The translations under genes were made by a program, and so were the position numbers. The notes below the pieces were generated by a model that saw only the letters and a program-made list of their open reading frames with translations, was not told the DNA's origin and did not search any database. Of a DNA stretch of 64,000 nucleotides, positions 1 through 9,522 are shown in pieces. Every line of letters begins with the position of its first letter. Positions within the stretch are counted from its first letter, which is position 1. The stretch comes from Pseudomonadota bacterium. GTDB lineage: Bacteria; Pseudomonadota; Gammaproteobacteria; Pseudomonadales; Pseudohongiellaceae. Location: NCBI GenBank assembly GCA_027623555.1, contig JAQBSZ010000009.1, forward strand, positions 1-64,000, in the 5' to 3' direction.

Positions 1-1454
1 CGACCCTGTTGATGCATAATGTCCACTGGTAAATTATTGATAGTGGCGCCATCGACAAATATTTGTCCGTCACTGAATACCGGTGGCAGCACGCCAGGAA
101 TTGCAACCGAGGCACGCAACCAGTGCCACAGTTCACCCTGGCGATGCACTACACTGCGACCTGTTGTGAGATTTGCAGACACGCAGAAATAGGGCAGCCC
201 CAGATCTTCGATATGTACGTCAGAAAATTCACGGCGCAGCAGACGACTGACCTTGCGCCCTGCCACCAGAGAGATGAACGGAAAGGTATAGTCATCCAGA
301 GGATTGTCAGCCACGAACGAGCGATTCATGTGAAAAACCATTTCCTGGAAGTCCCAACCCGCCGCGATACCCCCGGCAATGATGGCCCCGATACTCGTGC
401 CACCAACAATGTCGATGGGTATTTCTGCCTCCTGCAAAGCGCGCATCACACCAATGTGCGCGAATCCCCGCGCACCGCCACCCGATAGCGTCAGCCCGAG
501 ACCGCGCCCCGTGATCAGACGTGTCAGGCGCGACAGATCTACCCTATTACCGACGTGGTGGTGGGGAATATCAGGCGTGATGTTGAGCCAACTCCTGGCG
601 GCATGGGGCACAATGCCCTGAGAATTCAGCAGCACCAGTTCAGTGCGATAATCCTGCCGAGCGGGTTTGCCAATGTCGGTAAGCATATTCCAGGGCTGCG
701 GGTTGGCAGTGGCATTGGCTAACAACAGCACCGAGTCAGACTGACGCAGACACAATCGGGTCCACGCCGTTGACCGGGAATCGGTGAGATACACCACAAA
801 ATCATGACTGCGTTCGATGCGATAAAACCAGTCGCTGGTGTACTCGGTGCCGTGCACTTCCTCAATCAGCGCGGTGCGCCCATAGTGCTCCAGGCAGGTG
901 ACCAATTGCCTGACAAAGGCGGTTCCGTCCACGTCGGGACCTTGAGGAACCACAGCAAAAGTTTTCAAAAACTTGCGGCGAGCAGAACGTACCTGAAACC
1001 GCTGGGAATTTTCCAGTCTTTGCACGATGAGGCGGGTAATCTGCAGCAGCTCCCGTGGATGGTACTGCATTAGCGTATCAAATCCCTGCTTTGGCCAGCG
1101 ACCGAGTTCCGAGTCACGCAGGGCAATAATTGTGGCGTTACGAGGATTGCCAGAGATCAGGGCCATCTCCCCCACTGATTCGCCCGCCACGATATGTCCC
1201 AGCAAACGTCGATTCCCGCTGCTCTGGTCGCTTGCAAAGGCACCGAGACAGCCGGTTATGACGAAATACACCGCGTTGGCGGCTTCCCCCGCTTCGAATA
1301 AGGTTGTGCCACCAGGCAGGGCAAACCATTCGATTTCTTCGGCGATTTTGCCTTGCAGCTCGCGGCTTAGTTCGCTGAACAGGGGCAGGTTGGAAACTAC
1401 ATTCAGCAGGCTGTGAATGTCTCCAGTAACGTTGGATCCAGAATCGTTTGTCAT
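1..1454 (-). CDS. Cyclic nucleotide-binding domain / patatin-like phospholipase (NTE-type), partial
   Basis: Translating the minus strand from the ATG at 1454 gives an open frame that runs off the left edge, so the C-terminus is missing. Residues about 20-130 look like a cNMP-binding beta-roll (the stretch around LFEAGEAANAVYFVITG and GESVGEMALISG). Further on comes a patatin domain with the oxyanion loop GGGARGFAHIG, the nucleophile elbow GTSIG (Ser of GxSxG) and the DGA motif holding the catalytic Asp of the Ser-Asp dyad. This order matches bacterial neuropathy-target-esterase-like lysophospholipases, which hydrolyse acyl esters of membrane lipids; whether it really binds cAMP is unknown. 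The gene is followed upstream by the TerC gene on the same strand, 187 bp away, so it probably has its own promoter. Confidence 0.9.
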   Translation of the reverse strand, partial: MTNDSGSNVTGDIHSLLNVVSNLPLFSELSRELQGKIAEEIEWFALPGGTTLFEAGEAANAVYFVITGCLGAFASDQSSGNRRLLGHIVAGESVGEMALISGNPRNATIIALRDSELGRWPKQGFDTLMQYHPRELLQITRLIVQRLENSQRFQVRSARRKFLKTFAVVPQGPDVDGTAFVRQLVTCLEHYGRTALIEEVHGTEYTSDWFYRIERSHDFVVYLTDSRSTAWTRLCLRQSDSVLLLANATANPQPWNMLTDIGKPARQDYRTELVLLNSQGIVPHAARSWLNITPDIPHHHVGNRVDLSRLTRLITGRGLGLTLSGGGARGFAHIGVMRALQEAEIPIDIVGGTSIGAIIAGGIAAGWDFQEMVFHMNRSFVADNPLDDYTFPFISLVAGRKVSRLLRREFSDVHIEDLGLPYFCVSANLTTGRSVVHRQGELWHWLRASVAIPGVLPPVFSDGQIFVDGATINNLPVDIMHQQG

Positions 1455-1641
1455 TGCAGGGGACAGATTTATTTTTGCCTTAGTTTGGCACCAAGCGATT
1501 TTGAGCGCTATAGCAAATCGGCTGGACAGCAAAACAAAGGTCACCAGCAAAATAACAATTTAAAGGATTAAGGATGGCAATCTTTTCATTGCCAAATTGG
1601 TTACTTTTCTAGTGTCCCCAATCGCCTCTTTGGTCGTTGGC

Positions 1642-2856
1642 CTAACTGCGATGGTTTTTTAGCAAGGTTTCGCGAAATTGCTGCAGGGCATGCACTGCCC
1701 ATATTGTTATCAGAATGAGAATGGCTAATACCATCGCGGTGACGAATACTGGGGGTCCGGGTAGGATGAATACAGTTACGCCTGCGAGAATGAAAGAAGA
1801 GCATAGCAGCAGTATCACCGCTCGTCGTGCCTGCCTATATGACACGTTCAATAATGATTCAATTTCATCCGCCAGAGGCGACAACAAGGTCACTGTCTCG
1901 AAGACGGTCTTGGTGGAGGCAAATATCCCGACGAATAGAATGCCACCAATTATTGAGAGTGACACAGTCGGTGGAATCGGGAAGTAATGCACCAGCATCA
2001 TCTTCACGCCGATGTAGGCGAGCAGGAACGCCAGGCTAATCTTCAGATATCGAAATTTCTCCATAAGTCCTGCCAACATAAAATAGAGAGATCGCAGCCC
2101 CAGTATCGCAAATACATTCGAAGTGAAAATAATAAATGGATCCCTGGTTATCGCAAATATTGCGGGAATCGAATCAATGGCGAAGGTGACATCACTGGTT
2201 TCTACTAAAACCAGCGCCAGAAACAGCGGCGTAGCAGTACGAACCCCGTTCTGCATAATGAAGAAATGTGCTCCATGAAAATCGGCAGTGACGGGAAAGT
2301 AGCGTTGAACAGCTCGAATGAAAAAATTGTTTTCCGGGGAAATATTGTCATGATGCGACACGAGCATGTTCGCTGCAGAGAAGAGTAACAGCAAGCCGAG
2401 TATGTAAACTACCCATTCAAACCTCTCAATTACTACAACACCCGCAAATATCATAATTCCGCGTAACACAACGGCTCCGAGAATTCCCCAGAAAAGTACC
2501 CTGTGTTGCAGTTCCAAGGGCACCTGAAAGTGCACGAAGATCATTGCGATAATGAAAATGTTATCAATGGACAGGGATTTCTCAACCACATAACCGGTGA
2601 AGAAATTAAGCGCACCCTCAGCCCCGGTTAATTGCTCTGTATCCATATCCCAACCGGAGGGATTCAGCTCATACAAGTAGTAAATGACGACATTGAATGC
2701 GAGAGCCAGCGTGACCCAGACACAGGTCCAGCCGATTGATTCGGGCAGGCTCACCACGTGAGGCTTGCGGTGAAAAACGCCCAGGTCCAGCGATACAACT
2801 ACGATGATAAATAAGAAGAAACCAATCCAGACAAGCGCGGTGAACGAGAAAAGCAT
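1642..2856 (-). CDS. TerC-family integral membrane protein
   Basis: A protein of 404 residues with about nine hydrophobic segments. The TerC signature is clear: the paired acidic transmembrane motifs VEKSLSIDNIFII (about residue 90) and VLVETSDVTFAIDSIPAIFAIT (about residue 220), which in TerC/Alx/MeeF proteins form the presumed metal (Mn2+) site. After the TerC core (to about residue 305) there is an extra two-helix C-terminal tail with a PGPP turn, as in the Alx-type proteins extended by a putative transmembrane domain. The start at 2856 is supported by AAGGA six bases upstream of the ATG. Likely role: Mn2+ export, perhaps coupled to insertion of exported metalloproteins. The leader (2857-3000) does not show the conserved core of the yybP-ykoY manganese riboswitch. 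Confidence 0.9.
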   Translation of the reverse strand: MLFSFTALVWIGFFLFIIVVVSLDLGVFHRKPHVVSLPESIGWTCVWVTLALAFNVVIYYLYELNPSGWDMDTEQLTGAEGALNFFTGYVVEKSLSIDNIFIIAMIFVHFQVPLELQHRVLFWGILGAVVLRGIMIFAGVVVIERFEWVVYILGLLLLFSAANMLVSHHDNISPENNFFIRAVQRYFPVTADFHGAHFFIMQNGVRTATPLFLALVLVETSDVTFAIDSIPAIFAITRDPFIIFTSNVFAILGLRSLYFMLAGLMEKFRYLKISLAFLLAYIGVKMMLVHYFPIPPTVSLSIIGGILFVGIFASTKTVFETVTLLSPLADEIESLLNVSYRQARRAVILLLCSSFILAGVTVFILPGPPVFVTAMVLAILILITIWAVHALQQFRETLLKNHRS

Positions 2857-3061
2857 TGTTGTCCTTCAAAAATGCCAGATTGTTATTGCCAAGAGCAAAG
2901 TATCCCTATTCTACTGCAAGGGACTCAATCAATTCCTATATCTATCCAATGTATTTTGCTCGTCAGGACACTGTAAATCGTTCCCAATCGCCCAGGCAGT
3001 TGATAAGCAATTGGGTTAGGGCTAAAGTTAAAGTCACTCGCACCTGACCTGGAGCAACCTC

Positions 3062-4066
3062 ATGAAATCACGCGCGTTTCTTGTAGTTTCCTTGCTTGTA
3101 CTTTGTTCTGGCCACAGCGCCGCTCAGTCTGACGCCGATTACAAAGTACTTCGCACCGAATATGGCCAGCCCGATCTGCAGGGAGTGTGGAATTTCAGTT
3201 CAAATACGCCCTTGCAACGACCCGAGGCATTCGGTGACCGGGCATACATGACCCAGGAAGAAGCCCGTGAGCGACAGACCCGTACTGTAGCCGCCACCGA
3301 GCAGGGCAGCCAGTCCGCCGATGGGGTTGGAGGCTACAACACCTTCTGGTTCGAGATGGCAGGGCGGGGTGATAATTTGCGCACTTCCCTGATTACGTAT
3401 CCGGAAAACGGGCGTCTGCCCGCGATTGCTGAAGGCGCGCCCTATCAGGTTGGTGGCCTCGGTGATGACGTGCCCAGTCAACGACCGGTTAGATTCTCGG
3501 TGGGGGGTATTTCAAAAGACGGTCCGGAGGACCGTGGTTTGTCAGAACGCTGTATCGTTGGCTTCAATGCCGGCCCACCGTTTCTGCCCAGTGGCTACAA
3601 CAATAACCTGCAGATTATTCAGCACCGAAACTACGTGGTTATCATGACTGAGATGGTGCATGACGCGCGCATCGTTCCGCTGGACAGCAACACAGAACTT
3701 CACGACAGCATTCGCCTCTGGTCGGGGGACTCGCGGGGCTACTGGGACGGCGAAACCCTGGTGGTGGAATCAAAAAACTTCACTGACTATACCCAGAGCC
3801 TGCCGCCATTCGGAGCGGCTGATTACGGCACTGCATACCACAAAACCCTCACCGAGCGTTTTACCCGTGTCGATCCCTATACTATTAATTATGAATTCAC
3901 ACTCGAAGATCCCGCTACTTTCAGCGACAAGATCGTAGCGATGGTGCCAATGGCCAAGGTCGATGGGCTGATGTACGAGTATGCCTGCCATGAGGGCAAC
4001 TACGGCATGCTGAACATGCTGCGAGGTGCGCGCATGGAAGAGCGAGGGATTGCCACTAACGATTAG
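3062..4066 (+). CDS. Exported protein of unknown function
   Basis: 334 residues. A Sec signal peptide is evident (MKS, hydrophobic LVVSLLVLCSGHSA, cleavage near SAAQ-S). The mature part is soluble and contains the segment GQPDLQGVWNFSSNTPLQRP near its N-terminus, a motif I associate with a large family of exported hypothetical proteins in environmental Acidobacteria and Gammaproteobacteria, often encoded near quinoproteins. Two Cys remain (SERCIVGFN and YACHEGN), possibly a disulfide. No catalytic motif is recognised. It stands alone on the plus strand between two minus-strand genes, with a 205-bp upstream gap that must hold its promoter. Confidence 0.75.
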   Translation: MKSRAFLVVSLLVLCSGHSAAQSDADYKVLRTEYGQPDLQGVWNFSSNTPLQRPEAFGDRAYMTQEEARERQTRTVAATEQGSQSADGVGGYNTFWFEMAGRGDNLRTSLITYPENGRLPAIAEGAPYQVGGLGDDVPSQRPVRFSVGGISKDGPEDRGLSERCIVGFNAGPPFLPSGYNNNLQIIQHRNYVVIMTEMVHDARIVPLDSNTELHDSIRLWSGDSRGYWDGETLVVESKNFTDYTQSLPPFGAADYGTAYHKTLTERFTRVDPYTINYEFTLEDPATFSDKIVAMVPMAKVDGLMYEYACHEGNYGMLNMLRGARMEERGIATND

Positions 4067-4475
4067 ATAAAGGGGACGGAGGGATTTAGTTTGATAGATA
4101 GAGAGATAAAGGGGACGGAGGCTGAGATATCCCCACAAATTTTTGCCCATACTTGGACTAGCTTTTTTGTATCTATCACTGGAATAAGCACGCGGTGACG
4201 GGGATATTTCCCACGAGCAATCAGCGCCGCAGGCGCGTGGGGAGGGAATATCCCCGTCACCACGGGCGAAGAGGCGACTGCTACGGGCCGGCGGCCGAGG
4301 GCTGGGATATTATTTGCTCACGGACCTTCGGCCCTGATTGTTCGCAATCAACATCCCTGCCCTCGGCTTGAAGTCGAAAATCATGGGCTTCGATTGCTTT
4401 CAATCCGCAAACAGAAACGTAAAACAAGTTAATCCACTGAGTTAATTCGATATTTTCTGGGGATCCCTCCGTCCC
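4065..4475. repeat. Composite intergenic repeat island with terminal inverted repeats
   Basis: This 438-bp gene-free stretch is built from repeats. GGGACGGAGGGAT at 4073-4085 has its exact reverse complement at 4463-4475, so a unit of about 403 bp is bounded by 13-bp inverted repeats. An 18-bp direct repeat ending in GGGGACGGAGG lies at 4065-4082 and 4104-4121. Inside sit two strong hairpins: 4194-4212 with 4244-4261 (18 bp paired, one bulged T) and 4294-4308 with 4353-4367 (14 of 15 bp). No transposase is present. It could be a non-autonomous mobile element or a nest of REP-like units; what would have moved it is not visible. Confidence 0.65.
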
Positions 4476-4504
4476 ATTTTTTTTCCAGAATCCGCCGTAT
4501 ATTA

Positions 4505-6484
4505 CTATCGATCGCGAAGAGCATAGGCAATCAACTCCGGAGCATCTTCGCTTAGCACCGCTACAACGATGTACTGCCGTCCATCCTGACTGTAGGTCAT
4601 CGGTGCCGCCCGCGCCGCTGCCGGCAAAGGAATTGTTGCCAGTTCGGCGCCAGTGGCCTTGTCTCTCGCGACAAGCCATGCACCGTCGCTGTAGTTCTGG
4701 GCATGCACCAACATAGTTGGTGTGACCAGAAGCGGATTGCGACCACCACCGCCTAAAGGTGGCAGGTCGATTCCTGCCAACGCCGGGTGGTTCTCAACAT
4801 TCGGTGCCCGGTCGCCGTTCGCTACCCGCCAGACGATGTCTCCGGTATTCATGTCGATGGCGGTAATCGTATTGTAGGGGGGCTTCAACAGGGGCAGTCC
4901 CTGGGGACCGCGGGTGCCGCCATAAGAGAAGCGCCTGAAGCGTAAGGTGGATTCAGACGGGTCTGTCTCTCTCACGATGGGTACAGCAATCGCGTCGGAA
5001 GAGGGCACATAGAGCATGCCGGTTTCCGGGTCGACTCCCGCACCCATCCAGTTTGCGCCACCACCGGCGGCGGGTCGCAAGATAGTGCCGCGGTTGCCGC
5101 CGATTTCGGACAGGGTGATCGGTGTGAACAGGGGTCCGTAAGTATATTCGCTGATAATGGCTTCCGCTTCGGCGCGCAGCTCCGGCGTGAAATCAATAAG
5201 ATCATCGACGCTCAGACCCTGCCCCTCAAACGCTGGCGGTTTAGTTGGAAACGGTTGAGTCGGGGACAGGCGCTCGCCTGGCAGCACCGGTGTCTGCGGT
5301 ACTGCTCTTTCCTCGATCGCCCATATCGGTTCGCCGGTGGCCCGGTCGAAGGCGAACACAAAACCCTGCTTGGTGACTTGTGCCAGCGCCTTGATCTGCC
5401 TTCCCGCCACCGTCACATCGAGCAGATTAGGTGCCGCCGGCGGGTCGTAATCCCAGATGCCATGATGGACCATCTGAAAATGCCAGCGACGTTCACCGGT
5501 CAGGGCATCGACCGCAACGATGCTCTGACTGAACAGATTATCGCCGGGGCGGTTGCCTCCGTAGAAATCATCGGTCGGCGCATCGATTGGCAGGTAGACC
5601 AGGCCCAGTTCGGGATCGGCGCTCATCATTGACCAGACGCCGCTGTTGCCAGTGCGGCGCCAGGATTCCTCTTCCCACGTATCGACGCCGTATTCCCCGG
5701 CGAGGGGAATCGTGTGAAAGGTCCATACTGTGGCACCGGAGTGCACATCGAAACCTCGCACCCACATCGGCGGTCGTTCTCTTAATAGGGGGCGGGCCTG
5801 GGTGATCTGTGAAGAGACGACGATATCCCCAATCACGATCGGCGGTGACACGACGGCTACCGGTTGTGCTCCCGTCCAGTCCAGCGCATCTCGCGTCGCC
5901 CGTGGAATGCCCACCGACAGATCGACGCGACCACCGTTGAACGCCGCATCGGGCAGGCCGGTCTCGGCATCGAGTGATATCAAGTAGCCGTCATTAGTGC
6001 CGGCGATAATCCTGGCTGCTTCGCCATCGCTCCAGTACGCCACGCCGCGGGTGTGATAGCCGATAGGATTAATCGGTGACCCGGACAGATACACTTCCGG
6101 GTTATAGGTCCACAGCGTTGCACCGGTAGACGCATCGAGGGCAGCGATCTGGTTCATTGCCGTGATGATGTAGAGCCTGTCAGCAATCTTCAGCGGAGTG
6201 CCCTGGAAGTTATTGATGTTTACATAGTCATTCACTTCCTGCAGGGCTTCGATGTCGAGTTCGGCATCGACCGAGGTCCAGCGCCAGGCGATTTCCAGGT
6301 CAGTAAAATTGTCAGGATTGACCTGATCGAGGGGGGAATACTTGGTGGAACCGGCATCGCCGCCATAACTGGGCCAGTCGCCGGACTGGGTGCCATACTG
6401 AGCGCTGGCAACGCATGTGAGCCCGCCGAGGATTACTCCGGCAAGTGCATTAAATGCAGTGAGAGTTCTATTTTTGAATTGCAT
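4505..6484 (-). CDS. PQQ-dependent dehydrogenase, glucose dehydrogenase-like (exported)
   Basis: 659 residues from the ATG at 6484. A longer frame would begin at a TTG at 6508, but the ATG has AAGAGG eight bases upstream and starts a clean signal peptide (MQFKNRT... GGLTCVASA-Q), so it is preferred. The mature protein is an eight-bladed quinoprotein propeller starting with DWPSYGGDAGSTKYSPLDQ. The motif HHGIWDYDPPAAPNL (about residue 330) corresponds to the catalytic Asp region HHDLWDMDVPAQP of membrane glucose dehydrogenase; GGRNPLL and NTGDIVWR motifs follow. It lacks the N-terminal membrane anchor of Gcd and has no CxxCH haem site, so electrons must leave to a separate carrier. The substrate is unknown (sugar or alcohol). 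It is followed, 64 bp away on the same strand, by a paralogue. Confidence 0.88.
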   Translation of the reverse strand: MQFKNRTLTAFNALAGVILGGLTCVASAQYGTQSGDWPSYGGDAGSTKYSPLDQVNPDNFTDLEIAWRWTSVDAELDIEALQEVNDYVNINNFQGTPLKIADRLYIITAMNQIAALDASTGATLWTYNPEVYLSGSPINPIGYHTRGVAYWSDGEAARIIAGTNDGYLISLDAETGLPDAAFNGGRVDLSVGIPRATRDALDWTGAQPVAVVSPPIVIGDIVVSSQITQARPLLRERPPMWVRGFDVHSGATVWTFHTIPLAGEYGVDTWEEESWRRTGNSGVWSMMSADPELGLVYLPIDAPTDDFYGGNRPGDNLFSQSIVAVDALTGERRWHFQMVHHGIWDYDPPAAPNLLDVTVAGRQIKALAQVTKQGFVFAFDRATGEPIWAIEERAVPQTPVLPGERLSPTQPFPTKPPAFEGQGLSVDDLIDFTPELRAEAEAIISEYTYGPLFTPITLSEIGGNRGTILRPAAGGGANWMGAGVDPETGMLYVPSSDAIAVPIVRETDPSESTLRFRRFSYGGTRGPQGLPLLKPPYNTITAIDMNTGDIVWRVANGDRAPNVENHPALAGIDLPPLGGGGRNPLLVTPTMLVHAQNYSDGAWLVARDKATGAELATIPLPAAARAAPMTYSQDGRQYIVVAVLSEDAPELIAYALRDR

Positions 6485-6493
6485 TAAAGTAAT

Positions 6494-6525
6494 CCTCTTT
6501 ATAACCAAACCTCTTTATAACCAAA
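6494..6525 (-). repeat. 16-bp tandem duplication covering the RBS
   Basis: The 16-bp unit at 6494-6509 is repeated exactly at 6510-6525. Each copy carries AAGAGG on the minus strand, so the quinoprotein gene starting at 6484 has two Shine-Dalgarno sequences, only the proximal one being correctly spaced. The duplication also creates the in-frame TTG that lengthens the reading frame. Confidence 0.8.
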
Positions 6526-6548
6526 CAACAAAAGACCATTATCAACTG

Positions 6549-8411
6549 TTAGGGTAAGCTAAAACTGACAACGTTGTCTGTCGCCGTGATTACCACGTAT
6601 TGCTTGCCATCGCTTCCTAAATACGTCATCGGATTGGCATTACCCCGTCTCTCCAGGCGCTGTTCCCAGATAATCTCGCCGCTGCTTGCGTCCAGGGCGC
6701 GGAAGTAATTGTCATCGGTAGCGGCAATAAATAACAGGTTGCTTGCGGTGATCAGGGCAGCGGCACGACCGGGTCTGCCGGTACGCTGCTTGTCTGCGGT
6801 CAGCCCTTCGGTGATACCGAGCGGGATCTGCCAGACAATGTCACCGGTAGCGGTATCTACGGCCGTGAGTTTTCCCCAGGGTGGTTTCTGGCAGGGCATG
6901 CTTCTGCCGTCCAGGCGTACATCGAATCCGGCGGGCCTTGGACCGCTCAGCACATAGGGCAGATCCGAGCCGGGTTCGGCGTCTTCCATCCATCCGAGGG
7001 TGCCGATGTCGGCGGCAAACACATAGACATAACCATTGTTCGGGTTGTGGGCCACGCCACCCCAGTTGGGGCCGCCCGCCAGGCCAGGGAAGAGCAGGGT
7101 AGTCTGGCCACCGGTACCGTCGGGACGATAGGTCCAGGGCGTGAAGGCCCCGGCGTTGTAAATCTCGCCGACTGATTCCACCAGTTCTGCACAGGCCTGG
7201 GCATGTTCGGCATTGGTATCCGCTGCGGTTACCAGGTCGGCGGGATCGTAGCTTACACGCGCCATCGCAGCGGGTTTAACCGGTATTGGCTGGGTTGCAA
7301 AAGTTTCTTCACCCGGCACGTTACTCTGTGGCATCGGCCGCTCTTCGACACCATAAATCGGTTCGCCGGTTTCACGATTGAGTACATACAGGTATCCTGA
7401 CTTGGTAGTGACGCCGAGAGCAGGAATCGTCCTGCCGCTGCGAGTTACATCAAACAGCGCAGGAGGCGCCGGCGGATCATGATCCCATAGATCGTGATGA
7501 ATGGTTTGAAAGTGCCAGGCGTATTCACCGCTGTGAATATCCACGGCAACTAACGAGTTTGAATACAGATTCGAACCGGCGCGATCACCGCCATAGCCAA
7601 ACGGGATAGGAGAGGCTAACGGAATATACAGTTGATCGCGTTCTTCATCGACAGTGAAGTAGAACGGCCAGGCATTTGCTCCCAGGCGACCGACCCAGCT
7701 ATCCCCTTCCCAAGTGTCATGACCGGCACTGCCGGGCTGCGGCACGGAACTGAACTCCCACAGCCTGGCGCCGTTCTGCGCACTGAAGGCCCGTGCATTA
7801 CCGATGCCACCAATCGCTCCTCGTGGGGTGTTTGCCCCTACTACGATGACATCTTCATAAATCATCGGTACTGAAATGTACGGCACGCCAAGGTCTACCT
7901 CACCCGATTCACCAAACTCCCTGTCTACTGTGCCGGTTTCTGCATCCAGTGCCACCAGTCGGTCGAACGCCGTGAAGAAGATGCGTGGTGAGACGCCTCC
8001 CTGGCCCGGCCAATAGGAGACGCCGCGGCGGGATGGAGCATTGACGCCTACTGAATGACTCCAGAGTTCTTCACCGGTCACAGAATCGAGCGCCACCACC
8101 TGGTCGACTGTCGGCAGGTACATCACTCCATCGACAACGATAGGAGTGGCCTGCGAGTTTGGATCCCGAGCATTTTCCGCCTCATCGTTACGAAGCGAAT
8201 AGCTCCAGGCCTGTGTCAGGGATCCCACATTGCCTGCGGTAATCTGATCAAGCGCAGAAAAACCAGTACCGGCAGGATTGCCGCGAAACATCGGCCAGTC
8301 GTTGGGACTGGTAGTAGCCATTGCCGAGTCGGAGTCTTGTGAACAACTGACGTTGAAGGCCAATAGCAGGATGAGTGCGCTCAAAGAGCAGGACTTGTGT
8401 AGGGAGTTCAT
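6549..8411 (-). CDS. PQQ-dependent dehydrogenase, glucose dehydrogenase-like lipoprotein
   Basis: 620 residues. The N-terminus is a lipoprotein signal (LILLLAFNVSC, lipid-modified Cys at about 24), so this paralogue is membrane-tethered, unlike the soluble one downstream. Propeller blades begin at DWPMFRGNPAGTGFSALDQ. The catalytic region reads HHDLWDHDPPAPPALFDV (about residue 315), very close to the HHDLWDMD motif of Gcd-type glucose dehydrogenases. Two Cys occur far apart (AQACAELV and MPCQKPPWG). No haem-binding CxxCH. Start at 8411 has GGAGCGC a few bases upstream on the minus strand. Gene order suggests co-transcription with the gene at 4505-6484. No PQQ synthesis genes are in the window, so the cofactor is made elsewhere or scavenged. 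Confidence 0.88.
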   Translation of the reverse strand: MNSLHKSCSLSALILLLAFNVSCSQDSDSAMATTSPNDWPMFRGNPAGTGFSALDQITAGNVGSLTQAWSYSLRNDEAENARDPNSQATPIVVDGVMYLPTVDQVVALDSVTGEELWSHSVGVNAPSRRGVSYWPGQGGVSPRIFFTAFDRLVALDAETGTVDREFGESGEVDLGVPYISVPMIYEDVIVVGANTPRGAIGGIGNARAFSAQNGARLWEFSSVPQPGSAGHDTWEGDSWVGRLGANAWPFYFTVDEERDQLYIPLASPIPFGYGGDRAGSNLYSNSLVAVDIHSGEYAWHFQTIHHDLWDHDPPAPPALFDVTRSGRTIPALGVTTKSGYLYVLNRETGEPIYGVEERPMPQSNVPGEETFATQPIPVKPAAMARVSYDPADLVTAADTNAEHAQACAELVESVGEIYNAGAFTPWTYRPDGTGGQTTLLFPGLAGGPNWGGVAHNPNNGYVYVFAADIGTLGWMEDAEPGSDLPYVLSGPRPAGFDVRLDGRSMPCQKPPWGKLTAVDTATGDIVWQIPLGITEGLTADKQRTGRPGRAAALITASNLLFIAATDDNYFRALDASSGEIIWEQRLERRGNANPMTYLGSDGKQYVVITATDNVVSFSLP

Positions 8412-8481
8412 GTGCGCTCCTTAATGTGCACCTTATGCAGAGATTGATTTTTTAGTGTACGTGAAAGCGTCGCGCTTGTAT

Positions 8482-9471
8482 TCAGGGCCTCGCTACTATC
8501 ATGGCGAAGTGTGGTGACAGTTCTCCAGTGGCTACCAGCTTGTCTTCCGTGTCGAAGATTGCCTGTAGTGCCTGCATCGATTTCGGATCGCGTTCCACGA
8601 AATTACCCGCTATGTCATGTAACAGAAACTGCATGAGAGTACCTCCGCAATCGTTGAATTCCTTGATGGTGAAGTGTTGCTTTACGGCGGCTACGATCTC
8701 AGCGGAATGAATCGCTTCAGATGGATCCACGCGCTCAACTTCTTCTGGATTGGGAAAGTAGATATGTTCTCTTATCTGGCCGCGATCATGTTCGGCGTGG
8801 GAGTGGCGGTAGCATGCTGGAATCTCGAAAAAGGTTTTTTCTAAGACTTCTTTTTCCTTATCGCTCAGTGCGAATCGGTTAGGTCCGATATACTCATTGA
8901 TAAACAGATAGCCATTGTTCTTCAAGGCGGCTGCACACTTGCTCAATATGCCATCCAGGTCTGACATGTGGTGCAGGGAGGAATTGAAATAGATAGCATC
9001 ATAATCGGTGCCTGGAAAATCTGTCGTTTCCACATTGCAGACACTGTAGCGGATAGTATCGGTGAGCCCCGCCTCGTCGGCTTCCCGCTGGGCAATCTCG
9101 ATGCGCTTCGGAGCCAGGTCGATGCCATCGATCTGTTTCGCAGTATTCAGGCTGGCCAGGTGCCGTTCCAGCACGCCGTCGCCACTGCCGATGCTGAGTA
9201 CTCTGTCAACAGGGAGGCTATTTTTCCTGCGTCCGAGAAAACGATCAAGCAGTGAACGTGATCCGAGAAAATGCTGCACACTGAAATCGACCCAGGACCC
9301 ATATCTGCGGCCTCCGGCGGCCTTGCGTTGATAGCGTCGATTGATCGCCGGATTGGCAAGCCAGTAGGTCTCACCAAAAAAGGTCTCATCCGTGTGTTCG
9401 TCCCAGTAATCGGCAACTCTACTGTCTGTACTGTGCTGTTCCTGGTCAACCACTGCTGTATTGCCTGCCAT
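8482..9471 (-). CDS. Class I SAM-dependent methyltransferase
   Basis: 329 residues, cytoplasmic. The Rossmann-type SAM fold is visible: motif I VLSIGSGDGVLERHLA (about 92-107), the acidic residue ending strand 2 in IDGIDLAPKRIEIA, then YDAIYFNSSLHHMSDLDGIL (motif post-II/IV, about 155) and LKNNGYLFINEYIG (motif V). An N-terminal segment (DYWDEHTDETFFGETYWLANPAINRRYQRKA) resembles that of small-molecule methyltransferases found near polysaccharide or lipid genes. The substrate cannot be told from sequence. It lies on the same strand as the quinoproteins but 70 bp upstream of the nearest one. Confidence 0.8.
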   Translation of the reverse strand: MAGNTAVVDQEQHSTDSRVADYWDEHTDETFFGETYWLANPAINRRYQRKAAGGRRYGSWVDFSVQHFLGSRSLLDRFLGRRKNSLPVDRVLSIGSGDGVLERHLASLNTAKQIDGIDLAPKRIEIAQREADEAGLTDTIRYSVCNVETTDFPGTDYDAIYFNSSLHHMSDLDGILSKCAAALKNNGYLFINEYIGPNRFALSDKEKEVLEKTFFEIPACYRHSHAEHDRGQIREHIYFPNPEEVERVDPSEAIHSAEIVAAVKQHFTIKEFNDCGGTLMQFLLHDIAGNFVERDPKSMQALQAIFDTEDKLVATGELSPHFAMIVARP

Positions 9472-9522
9472 TGTCGTGAATAAGTTGCGGCTATTGTAGC
9501 GATAATCGCGCCGAAAAAGGGA

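Noticed and set aside
2857-3061. Possible yybP-ykoY manganese riboswitch ahead of the TerC gene
   Set aside because: The minus-strand leader lacks the conserved G-rich core and paired loops of that riboswitch.
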